The notes beneath the pieces are model-generated. The model saw only the letters and a list, made by a program, of their open reading frames with translations, ran no database searches and had not been told where the DNA came from. A DNA stretch of 64,000 bases from Pseudomonadota bacterium (GTDB lineage Bacteria; Pseudomonadota; Gammaproteobacteria; Burkholderiales; JAKAFK01), in contig JAKAFK010000013.1 of the NCBI GenBank assembly GCA_021817985.1, positions 1 through 64,000 of the forward strand, written 5' to 3'. Position numbers and translations under genes: made by a program. Positions 28,990 to 37,084 of this stretch are shown here, one piece after another (within the stretch, counting starts at the first letter, position 1; each line of letters starts with the position of its first letter).

Positions 28990-30306
28990 TCAGGGGCGCA
29001 TGGCGCAATCGGCATCCTGCTCGCCTGCGCCGTTGTTCAACAGCAATCGACGATGGACCCATGCAGCCCGCCCCATGTTCGCGCCCAGAAGCGCAAACGA
29101 CAGGCTCAATGCGACGGCGGCAGGCGCGAGCAGCGCCGGCCAGAACAGCGCCGCGGACACCAGCGCGAGACTGAGCGCATGGGCGCCCAAATGGGCATAC
29201 GCCGCGGCATCCGAAATAATCCCCTTCATGTTGCCGACGGGCCGAGACCCCGCTGTCTGGGCCTGCTGGGCGTGGAGCCAGACGAGAAACGGCACGATCT
29301 TGTAGAGCATCCCGCTAATGACCGACACCGCGAATCCATCGATGAACAGGAAACCCAGGAGCACCGTTTCCCTCGCGCCGCCCGCGAGCCTTGAAAAGGT
29401 CAGGGCGCCTGCGCCCGCGGCGACAACGATCAGGCACGCGAGGCCCAGGCGCCAGAAGTCCAGCGTGACGTCCCGCACGCGCCGACGCCGCCGTGCCTGG
29501 AGAGCAAGCGTCACCGCCGCAAAAAAAATGAGCGTCCCGCCCGTACCGACAACCCCAACGGCAGTGAGCACATGCGCCCTTAGAATCACGCCGGCGCTTC
29601 CCACCCCAAGGGAGAGAAACAACATCGGCACGAGCCGGCGCCTCACCCCGCGCGGATAAGGCGAGGTCAACTGGAACATGGGCACCACCACCCAGGCCAC
29701 GCCCATCACCAGGGCGGCCACCCAGCCGATCAGCCCCCAAGCCGCATGGACGTCGACCAACGACCAGCGCGGCACCGACCAGGTGCCCGCCAGCACGAGC
29801 GCGAGGGTGAAGCCGGCCGACACGGCGAGGAGGAGCGCGCCGCCTGCGAAGCCAATGACAGCGACCGTCGCATTGTGCGCTCTGGCGGTCTTGAGCGCAT
29901 GGCCCAGCATCAGAAGGAACACGCCGAAGGCGATCGCCAGAAGCACTCCCGCCAGTTCGAAAAGAAGCGGCCGCTCCAGCAGGAATGCCGCCGCAAGGCC
30001 AACCGTGCCGACGACCAGAGGCACATGCACGCACCCGCCCGAAGAGCAGCGCTTCGGAGACGCACTGCCCGCGACGACCGGCAGGATCTGCAGCAGCGCC
30101 CCGACCATGGACATGGCGATGAAGCCCAGCGTGAGCAGGTGCGTCGCGGCCAGCAACTCGGGGGCATAGCGGGTCACAGGCATGCCATGCGGCCAGAACA
30201 GCAAGACCACGCCGGCCACCACCCCGAACACCGGGGCCGTCAGGAAAAAGCGCAGGGGCACCGCAAGCGGCGGCGCCTGATCGAAGGACAGGCTTGCAAT
30301 GGCCAT
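28990..30306 (-). CDS. Twelve-helix haem-copper-oxidase-like membrane protein of the NO operon
   Basis: 438 residues, about 12 membrane segments. Conserved His residues sit in LLAATHLLTLGFIAMSMVGA, VDVHAAWGLIGWVAA and AAYAHLGAHALSLAL; the first resembles helix II of CcoN/NorB-type subunit I. There is no full CuB ligand set evident. Proteins like this occur beside nnrS, hemerythrin and DUF2249 genes. Role in NO handling is inferred from context only. Confidence 0.65.
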   Translation of the reverse strand: MAIASLSFDQAPPLAVPLRFFLTAPVFGVVAGVVLLFWPHGMPVTRYAPELLAATHLLTLGFIAMSMVGALLQILPVVAGSASPKRCSSGGCVHVPLVVGTVGLAAAFLLERPLLFELAGVLLAIAFGVFLLMLGHALKTARAHNATVAVIGFAGGALLLAVSAGFTLALVLAGTWSVPRWSLVDVHAAWGLIGWVAALVMGVAWVVVPMFQLTSPYPRGVRRRLVPMLFLSLGVGSAGVILRAHVLTAVGVVGTGGTLIFFAAVTLALQARRRRRVRDVTLDFWRLGLACLIVVAAGAGALTFSRLAGGARETVLLGFLFIDGFAVSVISGMLYKIVPFLVWLHAQQAQTAGSRPVGNMKGIISDAAAYAHLGAHALSLALVSAALFWPALLAPAAVALSLSFALLGANMGRAAWVHRRLLLNNGAGEQDADCAMRP

Positions 30307-30322
30307 GAGGGACAGGGGCGGG

Positions 30323-30553
30323 CTAAGGCGTGAGGGCGCGCCAGATCAGAATCTCGAAATGCCCCTCCCCCATCCGGCGGACGTGCCAAGCATACCCGCG
30401 CTGGGCAAGGATGCCATACAGGGGAAAGGGCTCGCGATGGTGGATCATTCGAAGCGCCCCCCCGGCCTCGATGTCGGGCAGGGCTTCCAGGATCCGTTCC
30501 ATGGGCTCAGGCGGCGGCAGCAGGCGCACATCGAGTTCGATCGGGGCGCCCAT
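30323..30553 (-). CDS. DUF2249 domain protein
   Basis: 76-residue small protein from ATG 30553, starting MGAPIELDVRLLPPPEPMER; a start at 30580 would add nine residues and overlap the hemerythrin gene. DUF2249 is a TusA/SirA-like fold seen in denitrification and NO-response loci. Expected ELDxR-PxP-PMxxI motif is present; function unknown. Confidence 0.8.
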   Translation of the reverse strand: MGAPIELDVRLLPPPEPMERILEALPDIEAGGALRMIHHREPFPLYGILAQRGYAWHVRRMGEGHFEILIWRALTP

Positions 30554-30557
30554 GGGG

Positions 30558-31004
30558 TCACCGGCCGGCATCGGCGCCATGCATCGCGTGCAGCAGCGCC
30601 TCCACTTTCGGCGCCAGGGCCTCGTCGGACATCGGATAAAGAATTTGCTCTTCCTTGAGGTTGTGCTGCTGCATCAGGATGAGCAGCGTCTCGGCGGTCC
30701 CCAGGCACGCTTGCGCATCCTTCACCTCGACCGCCTGCGTCAGGATCTCGAGAAGCCCGCGCATCCGGGCATGCTCCGTGCGCATGATGCGGGTCGGACC
30801 CTGGGGGCCGCCCATGGCCGCCTCCAGTTCCGGGAAGAGGATGTTCTCCTCCATTGCGAAATGGCGCTCCATCTCGGCCACAAACGCGCGCATGCGGGGC
30901 ACGGCGCGTTCCCAGTCGGCTTTGGCGGCAGCTTCTTCGGCCTCGCCGAACAGATCGTCGCATGATTTATGGTGCGCTGACATGCGCGCGGTCACAGTGT
31001 CCAT
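30558..31004 (-). CDS. Hemerythrin HHE-domain protein
   Basis: 148-residue four-helix di-iron protein. Metal-binding residues are spread as in hemerythrins: HHKSCDDLF, EMERHFAMEENILFPELE, RTEHARMRGLLE and MQQHNLKEEQILYPM. The paired HxxxE motifs suggest a role in NO or oxygen binding or in Fe-S repair, like YtfE. ATG 31004 follows GGAG. Second gene of the nnrS operon. Confidence 0.88.
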   Translation of the reverse strand: MDTVTARMSAHHKSCDDLFGEAEEAAAKADWERAVPRMRAFVAEMERHFAMEENILFPELEAAMGGPQGPTRIMRTEHARMRGLLEILTQAVEVKDAQACLGTAETLLILMQQHNLKEEQILYPMSDEALAPKVEALLHAMHGADAGR

Positions 31005-31038
31005 AGGAGCTCCGTTGTAAAAAAAGGGGCGAGGCACG

Positions 31039-32268
31039 CTAGCCGGGGCGCCCGTCGGCCCTGGTTCGAAGGTAGATCGGCGCGTATTTGGCAAACCAGG
31101 GCACAAAGCAGGCGAGCCAGGCCAGCGCCGCGACCGGGTAGAGGCGCGAAAGGGAATGACCGAAGACGGCTGCGATGTCCGGCGCCAGGCGAAGCGCCAC
31201 CACGGCCTGCAGCCCCCAGAACAGCACCCAGGTCGTCCCGTCGGCCATGAGGGGGCGCCCGCTGTGGCCGAGCGTGACGCGCGAGGCCATCGCAATGACC
31301 ATCCCGGCAAAATAGCCGATCGCCAGCGCATGCAAGGGTGCAAACCCCAGCGCATCGCGCCCGCCCCCGTTGAGAAGAACGATCAGGCTCGACGCCGCAT
31401 AGAGCAGGCAGGCGAGTCCCAGCCAGAGAAAGGAGACGTGCAGCACGGCGAGGAGCCTCACCTGGAAGGCGCGCCTGAGCCCCCAGGCAGCCGAGAGGGT
31501 CAAGGCAATGGCCGCCAGCGGCGCATCGGCCACCCAACGCCAGGCCGCCAGCCCGGCGAGCGAAAGACAGCCGTGAAGCGCCGCTAACCCCAGCGCCGCC
31601 CACAGAAGGCCATAGGGGCGCCACACCGTATAGTTCTCCAGGACGCAGCTCGAGAAAAACGGAATCATCCGATGGCTCACGGTCAGGAAGACCGGCACCA
31701 GACAGAACCAGATGCCCGCCGTCAAAGCGAAGGCGAGGGCCCCTGCATGGCCGGTCACAAGCCCGCCGATATACGCGAGGAGCCCGAGCCACCCCGCCCC
31801 GAGCGCGAACGTGGTCACTGCCGGATGGCGCTTGTCCGGGTGCGGGGTGCGCGCCCACAGGCGCGCCAGCGAGGACAGGGCGACCAGCCAACCGACCGCG
31901 AGAAGGCTCGCGCCGCCCGCCAGGAGGACCATCCCCCAGATCGTCCCCGCATAGAACAGGATCGTGCCCGCCGACATCAGGCAAAAGGTCGACACATAGA
32001 CGGGGGCGGTGACCTTCGGGGCGCTCATCCAGTTGGGATAAGTGGTAAACAGGAAGCCGAAAATGAAGAAGGGAAAGAAGGCGTAGATCATGAGGAACGC
32101 ATGAATCCATACCGCTGCGACCGAAAGCCCGGCGCTCGCCTCCGCCGGCCGCATCAGCGCATGCAGCCACCATGCGATGGCCGCCAGCGCTTGAACGGCG
32201 CCGGCCAGGAACATGACGCGGTGAGGCGCGGCCGTCAGAATCCGCCAGCGCAACAGGATGGATTTCAT
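31039..32268 (-). CDS. nnrS: NnrS family haem-copper membrane protein
   Basis: 409 residues with 12 predicted helices. Family motifs are IHAFLMIYAFFPFFIFGFLF, TYPNWM, FLTVSHRMIPFFSS and the C-terminal MASRVTLGHSGRPL. NnrS relieves damage from NO to metabolic iron. First gene of the operon nnrS-hemerythrin-DUF2249-28990 gene, behind an FNR/DNR-type box. Confidence 0.92.
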   Translation of the reverse strand: MKSILLRWRILTAAPHRVMFLAGAVQALAAIAWWLHALMRPAEASAGLSVAAVWIHAFLMIYAFFPFFIFGFLFTTYPNWMSAPKVTAPVYVSTFCLMSAGTILFYAGTIWGMVLLAGGASLLAVGWLVALSSLARLWARTPHPDKRHPAVTTFALGAGWLGLLAYIGGLVTGHAGALAFALTAGIWFCLVPVFLTVSHRMIPFFSSCVLENYTVWRPYGLLWAALGLAALHGCLSLAGLAAWRWVADAPLAAIALTLSAAWGLRRAFQVRLLAVLHVSFLWLGLACLLYAASSLIVLLNGGGRDALGFAPLHALAIGYFAGMVIAMASRVTLGHSGRPLMADGTTWVLFWGLQAVVALRLAPDIAAVFGHSLSRLYPVAALAWLACFVPWFAKYAPIYLRTRADGRPG

Positions 32269-32313
32269 GGGTATCTCGAAGCCCTCAGGGCTCGTTTGGG
32301 AGACGTCGCGGGA

Positions 32314-32356
32314 AGCATAAGCCTTGGGCAGACCCCAATGCCTTGATGCAGATCAA
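32314..32356 (-). promoter_or_regulatory. FNR/DNR-type box and -10 element of nnrS
   Basis: Perfect half-sites TTGAT-N4-ATCAA at 32343-32356. On the minus strand a -10-like TATGCT at 32319-32314 puts the start near 32307, so the box centre is about -42, the class II activating position. CRP/FNR-family NO or oxygen sensors use this site. Confidence 0.8.
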
Positions 32357-32408
32357 GGCACGCAGGACGGAACACGACAAACGTCCGCGCACAGCGCGCA
32401 CGGGATCC

Positions 32409-32819
32409 TCAGAATGAGGCGGGACGGACGAGATCGGCGAGGGTGTAGCGGTCGAGCGTCGCGAGAAAATTGGCGCGCGCCTCGACGAGCACGCCCTTCA
32501 GCCCACAGCCGGGCAGGAGCGCGCACCCTTGGATGTCGGAGTGGAAACACTCGGCGAGCGCCATGTTCTCCTCCATGGCGCGTACCACTTCGCCCAACCG
32601 GATGTCGTCAGGCAAGCGCGCGAGCCGCATGCCGCCGCCTTTGCCGCGCTGGGTGGCGATGAAGCCATGAAGCCCCAGCTGATGGACCACCTTCATCAGG
32701 TGGTTTTGGGAGATCCGGTGTGCCGTCGCCACCTCGGGAATAGTGGCCAAGCGTTCCGGATGCGCGGCAAGATAGATCAATACCCGCAGTGAGTAATCGG
32801 TGAAGCGCGTGAGCTGCAT
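32409..32819 (-). CDS. nsrR: NsrR-like Rrf2 repressor
   Basis: 136-residue Rrf2 winged-helix protein that starts MQLTRFTDYSLRVLIYLAAH. The recognition helix is ISQNHLMKVVHQL, followed by RGKGGGMRLA. Three Cys lie in CFHSDIQGCALLPGCGL, fitting the [4Fe-4S]/[2Fe-2S] centre that NsrR uses to sense NO. Just upstream of the nnrS operon in the same direction. IscR instead has a different Cys pattern, so NsrR is preferred. Confidence 0.88.
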   Translation of the reverse strand: MQLTRFTDYSLRVLIYLAAHPERLATIPEVATAHRISQNHLMKVVHQLGLHGFIATQRGKGGGMRLARLPDDIRLGEVVRAMEENMALAECFHSDIQGCALLPGCGLKGVLVEARANFLATLDRYTLADLVRPASF

Positions 32820-33023
32820 GGGGCGATCTCTGGGGCTGGTGCCGGCCGACGGACAGCACAAGACATACCAGCGATGATGATACCCGGACGGCGGCCTGCC
32901 GCGCAAATGACGGGCTGTCGCGACCGTGTTGCCGGACACGGCGGCGTCGGCACCGAGCCACGCCCCGGCCGGATGGAACACGCAGCGCCGTGAAGAACGG
33001 TCGCGACGGGCCCATCCCAGGGA

Positions 33024-33956
33024 TCACGCCATGAATCCGTCCACGTCTTCCGTGCCCAATTGGGCACGCAGTGCGGTCAGGGCCTCCTCCTGCAATTGCC
33101 GGACGCGCTCGCGTGTGAGCTTGACCCGCTTGGCCAGTTGTTCCAGGGTGCATGGCGAGTGGCCGTTGAGCCCGAAACGCCGTTCGATGATCCAGCGCTG
33201 GCGCTCGCTCAAGCCATCCAGCCAGCGGGCAATATGCGCGCTCACTTCGGTTGACTGGATGGCCTCCTCGACAGGCACGTGGTCCTCGTCCAGCACCGCG
33301 TCCGCGATGGTCACCGAGGAATCAGGATTGACAAGCGCATCGAGGGAGGTGATGGATTGCGACAGCCAGAGGATCCTCCGCACTTCCTCGGCGGGCTTGC
33401 CCAAGAGCTGGGCCACGTCCTCGGCGGTCGGATCGCGCCCGTCATGCGCCTCGCGCTCCAGGTGGCGCTGTGCCCGCAAGGACAGGTTGAGTTCCTTGAT
33501 GACATGCACCGGCAGTCGGATGGTGCGCCCGCAATTCATGATCGCCCGCTCGATGCTTTGCCGCACCCACCAGCTTGCGTAGGTGGTGAAGCGAAAGCCG
33601 CGTTGGGGATCGAACTTGTCCAGCGCATGCATGAGGCCCAGATTCCCCTCCTCGATGAGGTCCAGCAGGTCGAGCCCGCGATTGACGTACTTCTTCGCCA
33701 CGCTCACCACGAAACGCAGGTTGTGCTCGATCATCGCCTGGCGCGCTTGCTGATCGCCCTCCTTGGCCCGGCAGGCAAGCGCGTGCTCCTCCTTCGGCGT
33801 GAGCAATCGCTGGTGGCCGATCTCATTGAGATACATCTGGGTGATGTCCGCTTCCGGCTCGACGAAGTAGGCGGCTACTTCATCCATGACGCCCGCCGCT
33901 TCGGGGGACTCAAGATCCTCCCGCGTCGCCAGGTCCTCTTGATAGACGTCCTCCAT
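33024..33956 (-). CDS. rpoS: RpoS, stationary-phase sigma factor
   Basis: 310 residues. Region 1.2 is DITQMYLNEIGHQRLLTPKE; region 2 has EHNLRFVVSVAKKYVNRGLD and FTTYASWWVRQSIERAI; region 3 RTIRLPVHVIKELN; region 4 LSERQRWIIERRFGL and the helix-turn-helix TLEQLAKRVKLTRERVRQ. Short region 1.1 and length fit RpoS, not RpoD or RpoH. GGAGGAGAGGAG precedes ATG 33956. The typical nlpD neighbour is missing here. Confidence 0.93.
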   Translation of the reverse strand: MEDVYQEDLATREDLESPEAAGVMDEVAAYFVEPEADITQMYLNEIGHQRLLTPKEEHALACRAKEGDQQARQAMIEHNLRFVVSVAKKYVNRGLDLLDLIEEGNLGLMHALDKFDPQRGFRFTTYASWWVRQSIERAIMNCGRTIRLPVHVIKELNLSLRAQRHLEREAHDGRDPTAEDVAQLLGKPAEEVRRILWLSQSITSLDALVNPDSSVTIADAVLDEDHVPVEEAIQSTEVSAHIARWLDGLSERQRWIIERRFGLNGHSPCTLEQLAKRVKLTRERVRQLQEEALTALRAQLGTEDVDGFMA

Positions 33957-34000
33957 GGCGCTCCTCTCCTCCACACATCCCACCTTCACCATCATCAACG

Positions 34001-34006
34001 ATTGTA
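34001..34006 (-). promoter_or_regulatory. Candidate rpoS -10 element
   Basis: TACAAT on the minus strand, 45 bases before the rpoS start codon. The shared dyad at 34027-34046 lies about 20 bases further upstream, where a -35 or an activator would sit. Confidence 0.4.
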
Positions 34007-34026
34007 AGAGCCTGCACCCTGCGGGA

Positions 34027-34046
34027 ATATGCGCCTTCGCTCATAT
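34027..34046. promoter_or_regulatory. 20-base imperfect dyad upstream of rpoS, shared with 60599-60618
   Basis: ATATGCGCCTTCGCTCATAT: outer arms ATATG/CATAT and inner GC/GC pair around CTTC, with one mismatched pair. The central 17 bases (34028-34044) recur exactly at 60600-60616, again about 20 bases upstream of a minus-strand -10. Likely a binding site for an unknown dimeric regulator. Confidence 0.5.
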
Positions 34047-34074
34047 CGCCGATACCTGGTCCCAGACCTCGAGA

Positions 34075-34098
34075 TTTGCGGGGCGTACGCCCCGCAAA
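34075..34098. repeat. 24-base perfect palindrome upstream of rpoS
   Basis: Arm TTTGCGGGGCGT followed directly by its reverse complement. No loop and no T-run beyond the arms, so a simple terminator is not expected; operator or cruciform are possible. Confidence 0.6.
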
Positions 34099-34148
34099 CC
34101 GCCACGGCGCGCCAAACACTGCGCTTAAGGGGCAGACAGTCGCAGTCC

Positions 34149-34177
34149 TTCGTGTCACGCTCAAGACCTTGTATACT
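34149..34177 (+). promoter_or_regulatory. Candidate promoter of the HDOD gene
   Basis: -35-like TTCGTG (34149-34154), 17-base spacer, -10 TATACT (34172-34177). About 155 bases upstream of the start codon. Confidence 0.4.
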
Positions 34178-34332
34178 GAGCCCATTGGCGAGAAAAAGTT
34201 CGCGGCCGAATGGTCCCGGGGCTCCGATGCCTGAACTCGCCCGCACTGCGGGACGCTCTGCACGGAAAGCCGGTCACAGGCACGCCCGCGACGAACGCGA
34301 GACGTCAGCAGTGGGGAGCCGAAAGGGTTGCG

Positions 34333-35256
34333 ATGTTCCGGCGGCCATCGACCGCCGTGTTGGATCATAATCTCGGCGAATCGCACACGAATATCATGGA
34401 CGCTAAAATGGACAAGACGGGCGAGGCGCTCAAGGCACAACGCTTCCAGATGCTGGTCGACATCGCAGAAGAGCTTCGGGGCGATATCGCCTTCCCGAGC
34501 TACTTCGAGGTCACCTTGCGGCTGCGCAAGGCGCTCAACGACCCCAACGCCGACGAGAAGCGCATCGCGCAACTCATCTCCATGGAGCCGGTCATCGCCA
34601 GCAAGCTGATCTCCGTCGCCAACTCGGTCGCCTACAATGCCGCAGGACACAACGTGCGCGACCTCCTGGGCGCCATCGCGCGGCTCGGGCTGCGGACTGT
34701 GCACAGCATCGCGGTGCAGGTCGCCATGAAGCAGATGCTGCAAGCGAAGGACATGGCGTGCTTCGGCGACTTCGCCGAGAAGCTCTGGAAGCATTCCCTG
34801 CAAACCGCGGCGTATGCGGAAGTCATTGCCGAGCGGCTGACCCGGCTCAACTCGAACGAGGTTCGGATGATGGGCCTCATCCATGATCTGGGCGCGTTCT
34901 ACATGCTCTATCGTGCGGCGCATTACGAGGAGCTGCGCGCGCGTCCCGACACGGTGCGGCATTTGACCGTCCAATGGCACGAAAGCATCGGCGAAAGCCT
35001 GCTGCAAGCACTCGGCTTCGATGAGGAATTCGTCGCGGCCACCAGCAACCACGACCAGCCGCGAACGGTGCCCTACCCGCCCAGGACGCTCGCTGACATC
35101 CTCTACGTCGCCAACTTGCTGGCAGGCGGCCCGTATGTGCTGCTGCCGGACGACATAGAAGCGGACGGGCGCCGCGCGGAGCTGGGGGAGGATTATCTCG
35201 CGCTCGAGCCCGAAATGGCGGCCAAACTGGCGGAAATCACCGCATCCTTCGCGTGA
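34333..35256 (+). CDS. HDOD-domain protein
   Basis: 307 residues with one HDOD domain, about residues 55-260: FPSYFEVTLRLRKALNDPNA, SMEPVIASKLISVANSVAYN, IARLGLRTVHSIAVQVAMKQ, HSLQTAAYAEVIAERL, and MGLIHDLGAFYMLY. HDOD proteins are degenerate HD phosphohydrolases linked to c-di-GMP signalling, motility and stress. ATG 34333 follows AAAGGG; ATG 34396 is an alternative. Divergent from rpoS, so stress-linked expression is possible. Confidence 0.82.
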   Translation: MFRRPSTAVLDHNLGESHTNIMDAKMDKTGEALKAQRFQMLVDIAEELRGDIAFPSYFEVTLRLRKALNDPNADEKRIAQLISMEPVIASKLISVANSVAYNAAGHNVRDLLGAIARLGLRTVHSIAVQVAMKQMLQAKDMACFGDFAEKLWKHSLQTAAYAEVIAERLTRLNSNEVRMMGLIHDLGAFYMLYRAAHYEELRARPDTVRHLTVQWHESIGESLLQALGFDEEFVAATSNHDQPRTVPYPPRTLADILYVANLLAGGPYVLLPDDIEADGRRAELGEDYLALEPEMAAKLAEITASFA

Positions 35257-35277
35257 GTGGTGACCGACGGGCATCGG

Positions 35278-35754
35278 CTACTGCGCGCGCGACTTCCTCC
35301 GAATTTCCTGCGCGACGCACTCGGCCAGACGTCCAATGGCGCGCTGCAGCACGCGCCCGGCCCCTCGTTGCCGGCCGATGCCGCCGATCTCGATGCCCCA
35401 GACAATGACTTCGTTCGGCATCCCCCCAATGGCTTGGGCCAAGGCGAGCGCATCGGCAACCCCAAACCCATGGGTCGAACGCAGCGCAGTGCCTGTGACC
35501 GGCAGGTCGGCCGCCTCGAGGCGATGCAGCGCGCCGAGGACCGCCCCCGAGCGCACCGCGTCGAGCAGCCAAACCGCCCGCGCACCGTGCATGCGCCCGA
35601 CCAATTCGACACCCGGGCGATCGAGCACCTCGACGCAGACCCCGGGAAGGCTGAAGTGCGCCTGCAGCAGGCGGGCCGTCGCCCAGCCCACGCGATCCTC
35701 GCCGAAAGGCGAGCCGATGCCGAAAACGCGCCAAGCCGCCGAAGGCGCGCTCAT
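35278..35754 (-). CDS. Hydrogenase maturation endopeptidase (HyaD/HycI family)
   Basis: 158-residue nickel-dependent protease that trims the C-terminus of the hydrogenase large subunit after NiFe insertion. Family features: FGIGSPFGEDRVGW (metal Glu), WLLDAVRSG (metal Asp) and STHGFGVADALALAQAIG (metal His). The start overlaps the large-subunit stop as ATGA. The predicted substrate tail after the last His of DPCISCATH is nine residues long. Confidence 0.9.
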   Translation of the reverse strand: MSAPSAAWRVFGIGSPFGEDRVGWATARLLQAHFSLPGVCVEVLDRPGVELVGRMHGARAVWLLDAVRSGAVLGALHRLEAADLPVTGTALRSTHGFGVADALALAQAIGGMPNEVIVWGIEIGGIGRQRGAGRVLQRAIGRLAECVAQEIRRKSRAQ

Positions 35755-37040
35755 GACCGAGCCACCTCGAGGTTCAGGAAATGCGTTGCGCAGGAGATGC
35801 ACGGGTCGTAGTTGCGGATGACGGCCTCCGCGCGAAGTTTCAGCGCCTCGTCCGTACTGTCCGCCCCTAGGGCGGCAAGCTCCGTCCGCAGATCCTCTTC
35901 GATCCGGGCCTGATTCTGGCTCGTGGGCGGCACGATCCGCGCCCGCACGACCCGCCCGGCGGAATCCAGCTCGTAGCGGTGCCACAAGATCCCCCGAGGG
36001 GCCTCCGTACAGCCGAATCCGACGCCCGGGCGCGGCGACGGCACCGCGAAAGGCTGCTCAGGTACGGCGTAGCCCTCGAGAAGCGCCGCCGCCTCGACGA
36101 TCGCGCAGTGAATCTCCACCGCCCGTGCAATGACGCTGTGAAAAGGATTGTACGAGGGAAAGGCAATGCCGGACGCCCGCGCGTGTTCGGCCACGGAAGA
36201 GGGCAGGCGGTCGGCATTGAGATTCAGCCGGGCAAGCGGCCCCACCAGATACGGCTTGCCCCGATGGAGGCACTGCAGCGCGGTGGAATACGCGGCCTGC
36301 CGTTCCTGGAATTCCGCCTCGAAGTCGGCCGCCGCGATGTCGAGACCTCGGTTGGAGACGATCCGCCCCTCGTTCATGGGATACTCGTCCGGGTGGCGCA
36401 GGCTCACGCACTCGAACACCTGCTCGGTGGCGGGCAAAGGAAGCGATGCCGTCCAGCTGACCAGCGCCTTGGCATCCTCCGCAGCCTGATCGAGCCGTGC
36501 CCGCAGCGCGCGCACAGACGCCTCGTCGGGCGCATGGTAAAACCCCCCGATGCGGGCACCGACCGGATGGACGGAACGCCCGCCCAAGAGTCGGATGATG
36601 TCGTTGCCGAGCCCTTGCAAGGCGAGCCCTCGCCGGACGATCGCGGGGTGCTCCTTCGCCAGTTCCAATGCGCTGGGATACCCGAGGAAATCCGGTGCGG
36701 CGAGCAGGTGAATATGCAGGCTATGGGACTCGATCCACTCGCCGCAGTAAAACAGGCGCCGCATCCGCCGCACCCATGGGCCGGGGGCAACGCCAAGGAT
36801 ACCCTCGATGGCATGGCATGCGCTCATCTGGTAGGCGACCGGGCAGATGCCGCAGATGCGTGCGACGATGTCGGGCACCTCTTCGAAGCTTCGCCCCTCC
36901 AGCAGTTTCTCGAACAACCGCGGCGGCTCGAAAATGCGCAGTTGAAGCGCCTCGATCACGCCATCGCGCACCGTCAGCGCAAGCGCGCCCTCCCCTTCCA
37001 CCCGCGCGAGGAGCGGGACCTTGACGCTGATCTCGCGCAT
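35751..37040 (-). CDS. hydA: HydA, [NiFe] hydrogenase large (alpha) subunit, group 3b
   Basis: 429-residue catalytic subunit. The NiFe ligands come from RICGICPVAYQMSA (N-terminal L1 motif) and DPCISCATH (C-terminal L2 motif). GFGCTEAPRGILWH-like sequence and ESHSLHIHLLAAPDFLGYPS match the HydA/HyhL family of bifunctional NADP-linked hydrogenases. ATG 37040 gives the family length. A further 16 codons back to ATG 37088, which overlaps the small-subunit stop, would add an Arg-rich leader MSRKRRRRPVRRTRRA; either start is possible. Confidence 0.93.
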   Translation of the reverse strand: MREISVKVPLLARVEGEGALALTVRDGVIEALQLRIFEPPRLFEKLLEGRSFEEVPDIVARICGICPVAYQMSACHAIEGILGVAPGPWVRRMRRLFYCGEWIESHSLHIHLLAAPDFLGYPSALELAKEHPAIVRRGLALQGLGNDIIRLLGGRSVHPVGARIGGFYHAPDEASVRALRARLDQAAEDAKALVSWTASLPLPATEQVFECVSLRHPDEYPMNEGRIVSNRGLDIAAADFEAEFQERQAAYSTALQCLHRGKPYLVGPLARLNLNADRLPSSVAEHARASGIAFPSYNPFHSVIARAVEIHCAIVEAAALLEGYAVPEQPFAVPSPRPGVGFGCTEAPRGILWHRYELDSAGRVVRARIVPPTSQNQARIEEDLRTELAALGADSTDEALKLRAEAVIRNYDPCISCATHFLNLEVARS

Positions 37041-37084
37041 GGCCCGCCGTGTCCGCCGAACCGGACGCCGCCGTCGCTTGCGGC

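Larger units (their letters stand above)
33957..34332. other. Divergent control region between rpoS and the HDOD gene
   Basis: 376 bases without a supported gene. Contents: a minus-strand -10-like TACAAT (34006-34001), a 20-base dyad (34027-34046), a 24-base perfect palindrome (34075-34098) and a plus-strand promoter candidate (34149-34177). Confidence 0.6.

Noticed and set aside
33910-35274. 454-codon minus-strand frame over the HDOD gene and rpoS promoter
   Set aside because: Shadow of the HDOD gene continued through non-coding DNA; no motif.
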